DNA from: an uncultured Myxococcales bacterium | Lineage (GTDB): Bacteria; Myxococcota_A; Polyangia; Polyangiales; Polyangiaceae | Reading direction: 5' to 3' | Assembly: GCA_937949945.1 (NCBI GenBank) | Contig: CALFEQ010000178.1 | Coordinates: forward strand, 73,972-137,971 | Length of the DNA stretch: 64,000 nucleotides | Shown: positions 54,977 to 63,849 of the stretch, in pieces | Position numbering within the stretch: position 1 is the first letter of the stretch | Layout of the letters: the number at the start of each line of letters is the position of its first letter | Position numbers and translations under genes: made by a program | Notes under the pieces: model-generated | What the model saw: the letters and a program-made list of their open reading frames with translations, nothing else | Databases searched by the model: none | Told to the model about the DNA's origin: nothing

Positions 54977-57166
54977 ATGCGTCCGACGTTCGCCCTCCTC
55001 GCGGTGACCGCCGTCGCCGCGTGCGCCCGCCCGCCGTCTCCTCCGGAGGTCGCACCGAGCATGCCCCCTGCGCCTCCCGCAGGCCTCGCGCCCGCCGCCG
55101 AGGCGCGGGCGGTGAGCCGGCACACGCTTGCTCTCACGGACTTCAGCGACTGCGCGGTGGGGAAGGCCAAGCGCGTCTACTGCTGGGATCGGGCGTTGCC
55201 GCCGTTCGTGCTCGACGCGCTCCCGCCCGACGAGGGCGGGGCCGCACGGGTGGCGATCTCGGACCGCGCGCGCGATCGCGTCTGCGTCGTGAGCGAGGCG
55301 GGGCGCGTCTTCTGCAACGAAGGCGTTCATCCGCAGAACACGCGCCTCGTCCGCGTGAACGGCATCGAGAAGGCCGTCGACATCTCGATGGACCGGGAAC
55401 GCGCGTGCGTGACCACCGCGGAAGGCCGGGTGCTCTGTTGGAGGCACGATGATGGGCGCGGCGAGACGGCGAGCGCCGTCGACATGGGGCTGACGGACGC
55501 CGTCGAGGTGAGCGTCTGGTCGACGACGACCTGCGCGCTCGTGAAGACGGGACGGGTCTGGTGCTGGGGCGCGCAGGACGAGCCCCGGCCGCAGGTCCTC
55601 GAGCCATACACGGACGTTCGACGGCTCGGCACGGGCGCGAAGCCGTGCATCGTCCACGCGGACGGACGCGCGACGTGTTGGGACGCCGATCGCCCGGCTG
55701 TCGTCGAGCGGGGGCTCACGGACGCCGTCGCGATCACGAAATCGAAGGGCGATTTCTCGTGCGCCCTCCGGAAGGACGGCACGGTGTCGTGCGGCGGCAG
55801 GAACGCGTTCGGTTATCTCGGACGAGGCGACTGGAACGACGCCGACCACGGCAAGCCCGTGCTGGGTCTCACCGACGTGGTCGAGGTCGAGACGAGAAAC
55901 GACGAGGTGTGCGCGCGCCGCGCCTCGGGATCGATCCACTGCTGGGGCCGGGTCCATCACCGCGACCCGAAGGCGCCGTACTTCGTCGCGACGCCCACCA
56001 TCGTGTCCGGGGCTTCTCCCTCCGAGGAGGTCGTGTGCGCGGGGTGGCACTGCTGCTCGCGGACGCGCGACGCCGGCCTCGAGTGCTGGGGGGAAGAGAC
56101 GATCATGGTGGACGCGAGCCTGCGCGCGCCCGTCGAGCGTCCGCCCGACGTTCCGACGCTCGAGGTGTTCATCGGCGAGCCCGAGAAGATGCCCGTCGAC
56201 GACGTCGTGGCGCTCGGAGGGAGCTTCGTCGTGACACGCCCGGGGAAGCTCCATCGTATCGCCCCGACCACGGGCCTCGACCACCAGCGCTGGAGCTTGA
56301 AGGAGGCGATCGGAAACATCCCGCCGGTTGCGAGGCTCTTGTCCGACGATCCTCTCTGCTTCGAGGACGAAGGCGGACGGATGTGGTGCGCCGGCCCTGC
56401 GAGCTGGCGCGTGCCGCGGCGCTGCAACACGGCCGGCGCGCCCTGGCCACCGTGGGACCCGCGGCTCGGGCTGAAACGCGGTGCGATGGTGAAGGCGGGC
56501 CCGGACGGAGGATGCGCGACCGATGGAGGAGCCGTGCGCTGCTGGGGCGAGCCGGGCCTCGGCGTCGACGTTCCGGCGAACGCTTCCTGCGACAAGCCTT
56601 TCGTCTTCACCGTCCCCGCCGTCGGCGCAAAGCCGCCCTACACGCGCATCGCCCGCGCCGGCTCCTCGCTCTGCGTCATCGACTCGACTGGCGCGCTCTT
56701 CTGCGCGGGGCGCAACGACCGCGGTCAGCTCGGGCGCGGGACGAGGTCGCCGAGCGAGCCGCGGCTCGAGCGCGTCCCGAACCTCGAGCCCGTCGTGGAC
56801 GTCGCCATCGCGATCGCTGCGACGTGTGCCGTCGGGAGGAGCGGAAAGGTCTTCTGCTGGGGTGCGAACGACTTCGGGCAGCTCGGCGACGGCACCGCCG
56901 GCGTGTCGAACGTCTCGCGGGATCCGAAGTGGGCGGAGTCCGCGGATCGTGCGACGGCCGGTGAGGCACGTGGCATCACGAATGCGAAGGCGATCACGGC
57001 CGGCTACGGAACGTTCTGCGCCCTCCTCGCCGACGGGAAGATCGCGTGCTGGGGAAAGAACGAGCACGGCGAGGTCGGGATCGGGGGGCGCGGCCGGACG
57101 TACGTCCCGCGGCCGATCGAGGTCGTCGAGCCCACGGAAGGCCGAGCCGTGAACGCGAGCCCCTGA
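54977..57166 (+). CDS. RCC1-repeat (beta-propeller) lipoprotein
   Basis: A 729-residue exported protein with a lipoprotein signal (VTAVAAC, Cys about 16) and RCC1-type repeats throughout. Each blade has a pattern like CALVKTGRVWCWGAQDEP, CALRKDGTVSCGGRNAFGYL, CVIDSTGALFCAGRNDRGQL, CAVGRSGKVFCWGANDFGQL and CALLADGKIACWGKNEHGEV. Repeats in the middle (about 330-450) are more divergent, so there may be two propellers. Such RCC1 lipoproteins are abundant in Polyangiales; function unknown, probably protein or ligand binding at the surface. It ends 10 bp before the convergent trpC gene. Confidence 0.88.
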   Translation: MRPTFALLAVTAVAACARPPSPPEVAPSMPPAPPAGLAPAAEARAVSRHTLALTDFSDCAVGKAKRVYCWDRALPPFVLDALPPDEGGAARVAISDRARDRVCVVSEAGRVFCNEGVHPQNTRLVRVNGIEKAVDISMDRERACVTTAEGRVLCWRHDDGRGETASAVDMGLTDAVEVSVWSTTTCALVKTGRVWCWGAQDEPRPQVLEPYTDVRRLGTGAKPCIVHADGRATCWDADRPAVVERGLTDAVAITKSKGDFSCALRKDGTVSCGGRNAFGYLGRGDWNDADHGKPVLGLTDVVEVETRNDEVCARRASGSIHCWGRVHHRDPKAPYFVATPTIVSGASPSEEVVCAGWHCCSRTRDAGLECWGEETIMVDASLRAPVERPPDVPTLEVFIGEPEKMPVDDVVALGGSFVVTRPGKLHRIAPTTGLDHQRWSLKEAIGNIPPVARLLSDDPLCFEDEGGRMWCAGPASWRVPRRCNTAGAPWPPWDPRLGLKRGAMVKAGPDGGCATDGGAVRCWGEPGLGVDVPANASCDKPFVFTVPAVGAKPPYTRIARAGSSLCVIDSTGALFCAGRNDRGQLGRGTRSPSEPRLERVPNLEPVVDVAIAIAATCAVGRSGKVFCWGANDFGQLGDGTAGVSNVSRDPKWAESADRATAGEARGITNAKAITAGYGTFCALLADGKIACWGKNEHGEVGIGGRGRTYVPRPIEVVEPTEGRAVNASP

Positions 57167-57176
57167 TCGGCGAGCG

Positions 57177-57974
57177 TCAGCCGTGCGCCGCGAGGAGCAT
57201 CGCGCGGAGCAACGGTGACGGATCGTCCTCGCGCATCAGGGCCTCCCCGACGAGGGCCGCGTCCACGTCGGTCCGCGCGACGACGCGCACGTCGTCGGGG
57301 CCTTTGAGGCCGGAGAGGTGGACCGCGATGCGATCCGACGGGACGGCCGCGAGCACGCGTGCGGCGCGCGCCGGATCCATGGCGAGCGTGTCGAGATCGC
57401 GCGCGTTCACCCCGATGACCTTCGCGTCGGCGTCGATCGCCGCCGAGAGCTCGTCTTCGTTCACGACCTCGACCAGAGGCTCGAGCGACAGCTCGCGGGC
57501 GCGGCGGACGAGCGCGCCGAGGGTGTCGTAGTCGACGATCCGCGCGATCACGAGCACCGCGTCCGCGCCGCACGCGGCGGCCTCCTCGATCTGCCGCGGA
57601 TCGAGGACGAACTCCTTCGCGAGGAGGGGGACGACGAGGCCCGCGTCGTCGAGCGCGCGCCGCGCCTCGACGAGGTGCGACCACGAGCCGTCGAAGAAGC
57701 GCGCGTCGGTGAGCACGCTGATCATCGCCGCGCCCGCGCGCGCATACGCGAGCGCGCGATCGGCGACCGAGAGGACCGTCGAGAGCGGCCCCGCGCTCGG
57801 GCTCCGGCGCTTGATCTCCGCCATGAGGCGCAGCGGCTCGCCGCTCGGACGGCCGAGGCTCGCCACCACGTTCTTGCGCGGGCCACGCGCGATGCGCGGC
57901 TCGGCCTTCGTGCGCGACAGCGCCGCGATCTCCTCGCACTTCGCGCGGAGGATGGCGTCGAGGACGTGGGTCAT
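57177..57974 (-). CDS. trpC: indole-3-glycerol phosphate synthase
   Basis: A 265-residue TIM-barrel enzyme of tryptophan synthesis that converts carboxyphenylamino-deoxyribulose phosphate to indole-3-glycerol phosphate. Family blocks: MAEIKRRSPSAGPLS (catalytic Lys), VLTDARFFDGSWSHL, LLAKEFVLDPRQIEEA (second Lys), ADAVLVIARI, VEVVNEDELSAAI, IGVNARDLDT and ALVGEALMREDDP. It is a stand-alone TrpC, not fused to TrpF. ATG 57974 overlaps the trpD stop by 4 bases (ATGA). It is the last gene of a trpG-trpD-trpC cluster. Confidence 0.96.
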   Translation of the reverse strand: MTHVLDAILRAKCEEIAALSRTKAEPRIARGPRKNVVASLGRPSGEPLRLMAEIKRRSPSAGPLSTVLSVADRALAYARAGAAMISVLTDARFFDGSWSHLVEARRALDDAGLVVPLLAKEFVLDPRQIEEAAACGADAVLVIARIVDYDTLGALVRRARELSLEPLVEVVNEDELSAAIDADAKVIGVNARDLDTLAMDPARAARVLAAVPSDRIAVHLSGLKGPDDVRVVARTDVDAALVGEALMREDDPSPLLRAMLLAAHG

Positions 57975-59020
57975 GGAGTCGGTGCTCCTGCAGCTTCCCG
58001 CGCGCGGCGGGCGGCCGCGCGCCACGCCTCGAGCGTCCGAATCGCGCGACCGCTCGCGATCGCGTCGCGCGCCTCGGCGGCGGCGTCTTTCGGAGAGCCC
58101 CCGCGAACGACGACGAGCGCCGCGGCCGCGTTGAGGACGATCGCCTCGGACGCCGGGTGCGCCACGCCGCGGAGGATCCGCGCGATCGCGTCGGCGTTCT
58201 CCTTGGCGTCGCCGCCTGCGAGCGCCGAGAGGGGCAGCCGCTCGATGCCGAAGTCTCCGGGCTCGACGACGTGCTCCTCCACGCGTCCTCCGTCGAGCAC
58301 GCTCACGCGCGTGGGCGCGGCGGGGCTGATCTCGTCGAGCCCGTCTTCGCTTCGCACGACCCACGCACGCCGGACGCCGAGCTTGCCGAGCGCGGCCGCG
58401 GCGATCGGCCGGAGCGCGTCGTCGTAGACGCCGACGAGCTGGTGCGTGGCCCGCGCCGGGTTCGCGAGCGGCCCGAGCGCGTTGAAGATCGTCCGCACGC
58501 CGAGCTCCCTGCGCGCGGTCGCGGCGTGCCGGAGCGCCGGGTGGTGCGCGGGCGCCATCAAGAAGGCGATGCGCGCCTCCTTCAGGACGGCGGCCTGACG
58601 CGACGGATCGATGTCGATCGGGATGCCGAGCGCATCGACGACGTCGGCGCTGCCGCAACGGCTCGAGACGGAGCGGTTGCCGTGCTTGGCCACGTGCACG
58701 CCGCACGCGGCGACGACCAGCGCGGCTCCGGTCGAGACGTTGAGCGTGTGCGCGCCGTCTCCGCCGGTCCCGCAGGTGTCGACGACCTCGTCGAGGCCGT
58801 GGTCCACCGCCGTCATCACCGCCCGCAGCGCCTCGGCGGCGGCGACGATCGCGTCGGCGGTCTCGCCGCGAAGGCGGAGCGACGCCGCGAAGGCACCGAT
58901 CTGCACCGGCGTCCATGCGCCCGCGAGGATCGCGCCGAACGCGCTCCGCACGTCGTCGGTCCCGAGCGCGCCGCGCTCGAGCCGCGAGAAGATCTCCGCG
59001 AAGGACGGGTGCTCGCTCAC
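57971..59020 (-). CDS. trpD: anthranilate phosphoribosyltransferase
   Basis: A 349-residue enzyme that joins anthranilate and PRPP. The conserved blocks are DTCGTGGDGAHTLNVSTG (PRPP loop), KHGNRSVSSRCGSADV, AHHPALRHA, IFNALGPLANPA and RRAWVVRSEDGLDEISP. The GTG at 59020 is used because it overlaps the trpG stop (GTGA) and gives the usual length; the frame is open further upstream but runs through trpG. The C-terminal 50 residues are Ala/Arg-rich. Confidence 0.96.
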   Translation of the reverse strand: MSEHPSFAEIFSRLERGALGTDDVRSAFGAILAGAWTPVQIGAFAASLRLRGETADAIVAAAEALRAVMTAVDHGLDEVVDTCGTGGDGAHTLNVSTGAALVVAACGVHVAKHGNRSVSSRCGSADVVDALGIPIDIDPSRQAAVLKEARIAFLMAPAHHPALRHAATARRELGVRTIFNALGPLANPARATHQLVGVYDDALRPIAAAALGKLGVRRAWVVRSEDGLDEISPAAPTRVSVLDGGRVEEHVVEPGDFGIERLPLSALAGGDAKENADAIARILRGVAHPASEAIVLNAAAALVVVRGGSPKDAAAEARDAIASGRAIRTLEAWRAAARRAREAAGAPTP

Positions 59021-59637
59021 GCCGCCGCGCTCCTTCCGAGAGACCGCACCCAATTGGACACGAGCGCCTTGCCGTGCGTCGTGAGGATGCTCTCGGGGTG
59101 GAACTGGACGCCCTGGATGGGCCGCTCCTTGTGTGCCAAGCCCATGATCTCGCCCTCCTCGGTCCACGCCGTGATCGCGAGGCAGTCCGGCAGCGACTCG
59201 CGCTCGACGAGCAGCGAGTGGTAACGCGTCGCCTCGAACGGCGAGGGGAGCCCCGCGAAGACGCCGGTGCCGTCGTGGAGGATGGGAGACGTGCGCCCGT
59301 GCATGAGGCGCTTCGCGCGCACGATCTTGCCGCCGAACGCCTGTCCGATCGACTGGTGCCCGAGGCAGACGCCGAGCAGCGGCACGCGTGCCATGCGAAC
59401 CGCGTCGAGCGACACGCCCGCCTCGTTCGGGGTGCACGGCCCGGGCGACACGAGCACGCCCTCGACCTCGGCCGCCGCGACGCCGGGGCCGTCGATCTCG
59501 TCGTTCTTCACCACGCGCACCTCGGCGCCGAGCTCGCCCAGGTACTGGACGAGGTTGAAGGTGAACGAGTCGTAGTTGTCGATGACCAGCACCCTCGGGC
59601 GAGGGGACGTGGCGTCGAGCGGGCGAGGGAGGTTCAT
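59017..59637 (-). CDS. trpG: anthranilate synthase component II (glutamine amidotransferase)
   Basis: A 206-residue class I glutamine amidotransferase. It has VLVIDNYDSFTFNLVQYLG at the start, the catalytic Cys in GVCLGHQSIGQAFGG, the His and Glu in GVQFHPESILTTHG, and SPGPCTPNEAG. It supplies ammonia to TrpE. In some bacteria the same protein (PabA/TrpG) also serves para-aminobenzoate synthesis. trpE is not adjacent: the 390 bp upstream hold no gene. It is the first gene of a trpG-trpD-trpC cluster with 4-base overlaps. No Trp-rich leader peptide was seen. Confidence 0.95.
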   Translation of the reverse strand: MNLPRPLDATSPRPRVLVIDNYDSFTFNLVQYLGELGAEVRVVKNDEIDGPGVAAAEVEGVLVSPGPCTPNEAGVSLDAVRMARVPLLGVCLGHQSIGQAFGGKIVRAKRLMHGRTSPILHDGTGVFAGLPSPFEATRYHSLLVERESLPDCLAITAWTEEGEIMGLAHKERPIQGVQFHPESILTTHGKALVSNWVRSLGRSAAA

Positions 59638-60026
59638 CGAGCCGTGCCGTACGACGAGAGCCTACGCAGAAACGCCGGCCGCGCGACGAATTTGGCGATT
59701 CGATCGTCGTGGTGTGACAATGTGCGCGTCGAGGTTGGGATGCCTCGGCCTTTCTTCCTTCGCTGCTCGTGCCTCCAAGGGCCCGCCTACGCGCCGGTTC
59801 TCACCGGGCATGGGCTCGGTTCGACGTCACGGTCGAGCGCTCGTACGAGCTCTGCTCGAGCCGAAAAAACCACGTCGACGGCAGGCTCGAGCATCTTGGC
59901 TATCTTGCGTAGACCGACGGAAAACAATATCGTGACGCGCGCTTTCTGAAGCACGACTCGATCGGGGCAGGCGCCCCGGCCAACGGGATCGTTCCGCACC
60001 CTCTCGCATCCTCCTTTGGGGGCTCG
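59638..60026. other. divergent intergenic region upstream of trpG
   Basis: 389 bases without a supported gene. It must carry the promoters of trpG and of the Pro-rich membrane protein gene. Minor dyads are CGAAT/ATTCG (59687-59702) and GGGGC/GCCCC (59964-59977). No attenuator or T-box was recognised. Confidence 0.4.
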
Positions 60027-61235
60027 ATGGCCGACGAAAAGAAGCCGAAGATCGATCTCAAGGCCCGCCTAGGCAAGACCGCCATGGGCGGCGCGACGCC
60101 GCCGCCCCCGGGCGTAGGGGGTATCCCGGTGCCTGCGCCGACGCCCACGCCGGGTGGTGTCGGACCCGGCGGCATTCCCGTTCCCACCCCCGCGCCCGCG
60201 CCCGTCGCCGGGCTCCCGGTGCCGCCGGGGATCCCCGTCGGACCTCCGCCGGGCTTCAAGCCGGGTGGCATCGCGATCGATCCGTCGAACCCGCTCGCCG
60301 CCGCGGTCGCTCCGCCGGCGCCCGCCAAGCCGGCGCCTCCGCCGCAGCCGCAGCGCATCGAGGTCGACGAGCTCACGGTGCAGGAGGCGCGCAAGGGCGC
60401 GCGCAAGCAGGGGTTGCTCGCCGGCGTGGTCATGGCGGTCGTCCTCGGCGCGATCGGGTACGTGATCGGCGGCGCGCAGGAGACGAGCAAGGCCCGCGCG
60501 ATCTCGGTGTCGCATGCGAAGTCCCTCGCGGCGGACGTGGAGAAGTCGCGCGAGCAGCTCAAGACCCTCGCCGAGAAGCTCGAGGCGGGGCGCGACTCGA
60601 TCGTCAAGGAGAAGAAGTTCCCCGAGACGCTCATCCAGGATCTCGGCGGCATCAACATCGACTTCGACGGCTCGAAGCTCGCGGGCGTGCGATTCAGCGG
60701 CTTCTCGCAAGAGACCACGGCGGGCCTCATCGAGTACATCACCGCGGTTCAGGCGACGAACGACCGCAAGAACACGCTGAAGAACCTGCTCGAGAGGCTG
60801 CAGAAGCCGCTCAAGGAGCAGTTCGCGGCGGCCGCGGCGAACAAGGCGCCGCCGGTCAACTTCGTCGTCCTCCTCAACAGGGACAGCGCGAAGAACCCGT
60901 ACGGCGTCCTCGCTCCGCTCACCAAGCCGATCGAGCTCAGCGCGAACATGCCCGCGGAGTTCACGGCGACGGATCCGATCTCCAAGACGAACGTCACCGC
61001 GCCCAAGTTCACGAGCCTCGACAAGCCGGGCGCGGCCTACATCGTCCCGAAGTCGTTCGAGGCGGCGTGCCCGAGCGAGACCGCCGGTCAGATCGCGCAG
61101 CTCGGCGGGCAGCTCAACCGCCTCATCAACGACATCCGCGGTGAGAAGGTGGCCGAGGGGGAAATCGCCGAGCCGAAGCCGGGCCTCATCGAGCGCGCCG
61201 ATCGCCTCGTCACGAACCTCAACAAGGTGCAGTGA
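60027..61235 (+). CDS. Pro-rich single-helix membrane protein, function unknown
   Basis: A 402-residue protein: an N-terminal disordered region of about 120 residues rich in Pro and Gly with a basic start (MADEKKPKIDLKARLGKTAMG), one membrane helix (about 132-155, LLAGVVMAVVLGAIGYVIGG), a coiled-coil-like segment (165-205), and a C-terminal globular part with LSANMPAEFTATDP and a Cys near residue 350. Topology predicted: cytoplasmic tail, periplasmic C-terminus. Similar architectures occur in many myxobacterial genomes, but I recognise no family. The ATG follows GGGGG by 4 bases. Confidence 0.75.
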   Translation: MADEKKPKIDLKARLGKTAMGGATPPPPGVGGIPVPAPTPTPGGVGPGGIPVPTPAPAPVAGLPVPPGIPVGPPPGFKPGGIAIDPSNPLAAAVAPPAPAKPAPPPQPQRIEVDELTVQEARKGARKQGLLAGVVMAVVLGAIGYVIGGAQETSKARAISVSHAKSLAADVEKSREQLKTLAEKLEAGRDSIVKEKKFPETLIQDLGGINIDFDGSKLAGVRFSGFSQETTAGLIEYITAVQATNDRKNTLKNLLERLQKPLKEQFAAAAANKAPPVNFVVLLNRDSAKNPYGVLAPLTKPIELSANMPAEFTATDPISKTNVTAPKFTSLDKPGAAYIVPKSFEAACPSETAGQIAQLGGQLNRLINDIRGEKVAEGEIAEPKPGLIERADRLVTNLNKVQ

Positions 61236-61285
61236 AGCGCCCGGCGTGAGCCGCACGGGCAGCCGGACGTGGGGCCCGCGTCGCC

Positions 61286-61681
61286 TCAAGAGGCGGGCGG
61301 CGCGTAGCCCCACGCGAAGTCGCCGTGCTCGTCTTCGCACGCGCCGACCCGGACGTATCCACGGGCGACGAGCGCGCTGCAGCGAAGCGCGCGAGCGACG
61401 GTCTTCGTGCGGCCGAAGACGGCGAGGACGCTCCTCGCGAAGCTGCGGCCTCCCGCGATCTCGCCCGGAACGAGGACGAGCGAGCCGGCGGGGAGCTCGG
61501 CGGGGTCGGGGAGCTTCTCCATGATGCTCGCGACGGACGCGGCGTCGGCCTCGGAGAGCGCCACGGTGTGAGCCTTCGCGCGCTCCTCCGGGGGAGGCAT
61601 CTTCGCCGCCGTTCGCGGACGGCGCACCCCGGAAGGACGGCTGGGGCGCGGGGTCGGGATCGCCTTCTTCGAGCTCGTCAT
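61286..61681 (-). CDS. small basic protein, function unknown
   Basis: A 131-residue protein with a basic Pro/Arg-rich N-terminus (KKAIPTPRPSRPSGVRRPR) and a compact C-terminal domain (VASIMEKLPDPAELPAGSLV, FARSVLAVFGRTKTVARAL, then VRVGACEDEHGDFAWGY). No family recognised. It begins 7 bases after the stop of the CorC-like gene and is surely in the same operon. It converges with the Pro-rich protein gene (50 bp gap). Confidence 0.7.
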   Translation of the reverse strand: MTSSKKAIPTPRPSRPSGVRRPRTAAKMPPPEERAKAHTVALSEADAASVASIMEKLPDPAELPAGSLVLVPGEIAGGRSFARSVLAVFGRTKTVARALRCSALVARGYVRVGACEDEHGDFAWGYAPPAS

Positions 61682-61688
61682 GACCGCT

Positions 61689-62969
61689 TCACACGGGCGC
61701 CTCGGCCGCGAGCTCGGGCTCGGCCCGCACGATTTCGACCTTCACGACACGGGTCTCGTCCGCTTCACGGACGATGAGCTTGTAGCCGTCGAGCTGCACC
61801 GTCGCGCCGACCTCGGGCACGCGCCCCGCGCGGTGGACGATGAGGCCGCCGAGCGATTCGAAGTCGCCGTCCGCGGGGAGCTTCTTGCCGAGGTGATGCT
61901 CGAGGTCCCCGAGCGGTATGGCCGCGTCGGCGACGAAGCGGCCGTCGGCGAGCTTCTGGATCGGAGCGAGGTCCTCGGTGTCGTACTCGTCGCGGATGTC
62001 GCCGACGATCTCCTCGATGATGTCCTCGAGCGTGACGATGCCGCTCGTCCCGCCGAACTCGTCGGTGACGATGGCGAGGTGGAGCCGCCGGCTGCGCATC
62101 TCGCGAAGGACGCTGAGCGCGCCCTGCGTCTCGGTCACGAACAGGACGGGCTTCCGGATGACCTCCTCGAGCTTCATCCGGTCGAGCGTGCCCGAGCGTA
62201 CGACGTCGAAGAGGTCTTTGACGTAGAGAAGCCCGATCACGTTGTCGAGCGACTCGCGGAAGACCGGGTAGCGGGAGTGGCCGTCCTTGATGACGTGCTC
62301 GAGCACCTCGGTGAGCGGCGTCTCCACCGGAATGGCCGAGACGCGACGCCGGGGCACCATGACCTCCTTCGCGGTCAGGTGCTTGAAGTCGAGCACGTTG
62401 CGGATCATGGTGGCCGGCTCCTTCTCGAGCGCGCCGGCCTTCTCGCCCTGGGCGACGATCCACTCCACCTCCGTCTCCGTCAGCCGAGCGTCGTTGGCGG
62501 TGGAGGCCTCGGGCACCTTGCGCCCGACGAACCGGCCGAGGACTGCGAGAGGCTCGGCCACGGGAGCCATCAAGAGCTCGATGGGCTTGAGGAATCGGAG
62601 GGCGTACCGGCCGAACTGCTCCGGCCGCCGCCGCGCCACGGTCCCGAAGACCTCCACGAACGTCGCGGATGCGAGGACCGAGGCGACGACGGCCGCGACG
62701 GCTCCGGCCGTCGGGGGCAGGTACTGCCGAAACACGTCCGCGAAGACGACGGACGAGAAGCTGACCGCGAGCACACGGGCCACGAGCCAGCGGGAGAGCA
62801 ACCTCAGCCGGTTCTGGGAGTACCGGACGAAGCTCTCGTCCTTCGCCTCGACGAGCGATTGGAGGCGCGCCTCGGGGAGGCTGGTCAACGCGGCGTCGGC
62901 GGCGGCGAACAGCGATCCGACGGCGGCGGCCGAGACGGCCAATACGATCGGTCCTAGGGGGACGGTCAA
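61689..62969 (-). CDS. CNNM/CorC-type transporter with CBS domains
   Basis: A 426-residue HlyC/CorC family protein. The N-terminal CNNM/DUF21 domain has about four hydrophobic helices (IVLAVSAAAVGSLFAAADAALTS; LVARVLAVSFSSVVFADVF). Next is a linker, then a pair of CBS domains (EVMVPRRRVSAIPVETPLTE; GHSRYPVFRESLDNVIGLLY; FVTETQGALSVLREMRSRRL, VTDEFGGTSGIVTLEDIIEEI). The C-terminal CorC_HlyC domain (GRFVADAAIPLGDLEHHLG) closes it. Members are implicated in Mg/Co efflux or membrane-integrity control, not haemolysis. The ATG at 62969 is the first in-frame start with the expected N-terminus. Confidence 0.9.
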   Translation of the reverse strand: MTVPLGPIVLAVSAAAVGSLFAAADAALTSLPEARLQSLVEAKDESFVRYSQNRLRLLSRWLVARVLAVSFSSVVFADVFRQYLPPTAGAVAAVVASVLASATFVEVFGTVARRRPEQFGRYALRFLKPIELLMAPVAEPLAVLGRFVGRKVPEASTANDARLTETEVEWIVAQGEKAGALEKEPATMIRNVLDFKHLTAKEVMVPRRRVSAIPVETPLTEVLEHVIKDGHSRYPVFRESLDNVIGLLYVKDLFDVVRSGTLDRMKLEEVIRKPVLFVTETQGALSVLREMRSRRLHLAIVTDEFGGTSGIVTLEDIIEEIVGDIRDEYDTEDLAPIQKLADGRFVADAAIPLGDLEHHLGKKLPADGDFESLGGLIVHRAGRVPEVGATVQLDGYKLIVREADETRVVKVEIVRAEPELAAEAPV

Positions 62970-63107
62970 ATCCGAGAGCGCTCCTCGCGGCCGACAGGAG
63001 TCCGCCGGCGATCCCGCTGAGGACCGTGGGCGGCCCCCCCGGGCCGACTCAAACGGTAGCGTGTGGTATGGACGGCTTCAAGGTCACGACCTGCGGCCAT
63101 GTGCCGC

Positions 63108-63842
63108 ATGACGCCGGCCGGATCGCAGAAAAATGCGCGCAACCGCGGAGCTGGAGGGGCCGACCCAGCGTCCGTGAGCACCTCGACGCTTTCTCCTGCG
63201 AACGTCTCGGCGGCGGGTCCCTCGACCCCGGCGCGACCGCCTCCGGCCACGAGCGCGACGTCACGACCGTGCCGGCTCGCGGATTCGAAGGCCTTCACGA
63301 AGGTCCTCGCGGCCGCGCTGGCCCGGAACGAGCGACCTCCGCTGCCCGTTGGCCCTTCTGGCCCTTTCGTCACGCAACCACCTCGTCCGCCGGAGACGAC
63401 GTCCTCGACGACGACCTCTTTACCGCGAAAAGAGGCGCACGCCGAGGTCAGCGACGAGGCGCTCGATCCGAGCGACCTCGACCTGCTCGACCCCGCGACC
63501 CGTCACGCGGCTCAGCTCGGCATGCCGTTCCACCAGGCCACGCCTCCTCCGCCGCTCGAGGCTTCCCCGAGCGCGCCCGCCGAGGCGGCGCCCCGAGCGC
63601 CGCTCTCGATGGAGGACCTCCTCCCGCAGCTCGTGCGCCGCATCGCGTGGGCCGGTGATCGGAGGCGCGGCACCGTCCACATGGAGCTCGGCGCCGGGCG
63701 CCACGCGGGCTCGACGGTGACCGTCCACGCCGACGACGGCCGCATCCGCGTCGAGGTCCAAGGCGCCGACGCGGACGACCTGCGCGCGCGCATCCACGAG
63801 CGGCTCGAGCGGAAGGGGATCGATGTGGAGAGTGTGAAGTGA
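63108..63842 (+). CDS. FliK/HrpP-like C-terminal-domain protein (type III secretion-related?)
   Basis: A 244-residue protein: a long disordered N-terminal half rich in Ser, Ala, Pro and Thr (low complexity, about 1-130), then a compact C-terminal domain (about 160-244). That domain (LSMEDLLPQLVRRIAWAGDR, VHMELGAGRHAGSTVTVHAD, ADADDLRARIHERLERKGID) resembles the C-terminal domain of flagellar hook-length/needle-length proteins (FliK, HrpP/YscP-like), which switches export specificity. Disordered plus compact halves also fit that family. No other type III genes are visible in the window; they may lie beyond its right edge. ATG 63108 is preferred, but the start is uncertain and no ribosome site is clear. 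Confidence 0.6.
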   Translation: MTPAGSQKNARNRGAGGADPASVSTSTLSPANVSAAGPSTPARPPPATSATSRPCRLADSKAFTKVLAAALARNERPPLPVGPSGPFVTQPPRPPETTSSTTTSLPRKEAHAEVSDEALDPSDLDLLDPATRHAAQLGMPFHQATPPPPLEASPSAPAEAAPRAPLSMEDLLPQLVRRIAWAGDRRRGTVHMELGAGRHAGSTVTVHADDGRIRVEVQGADADDLRARIHERLERKGIDVESVK

Positions 63843-63849
63843 CAAGAAG

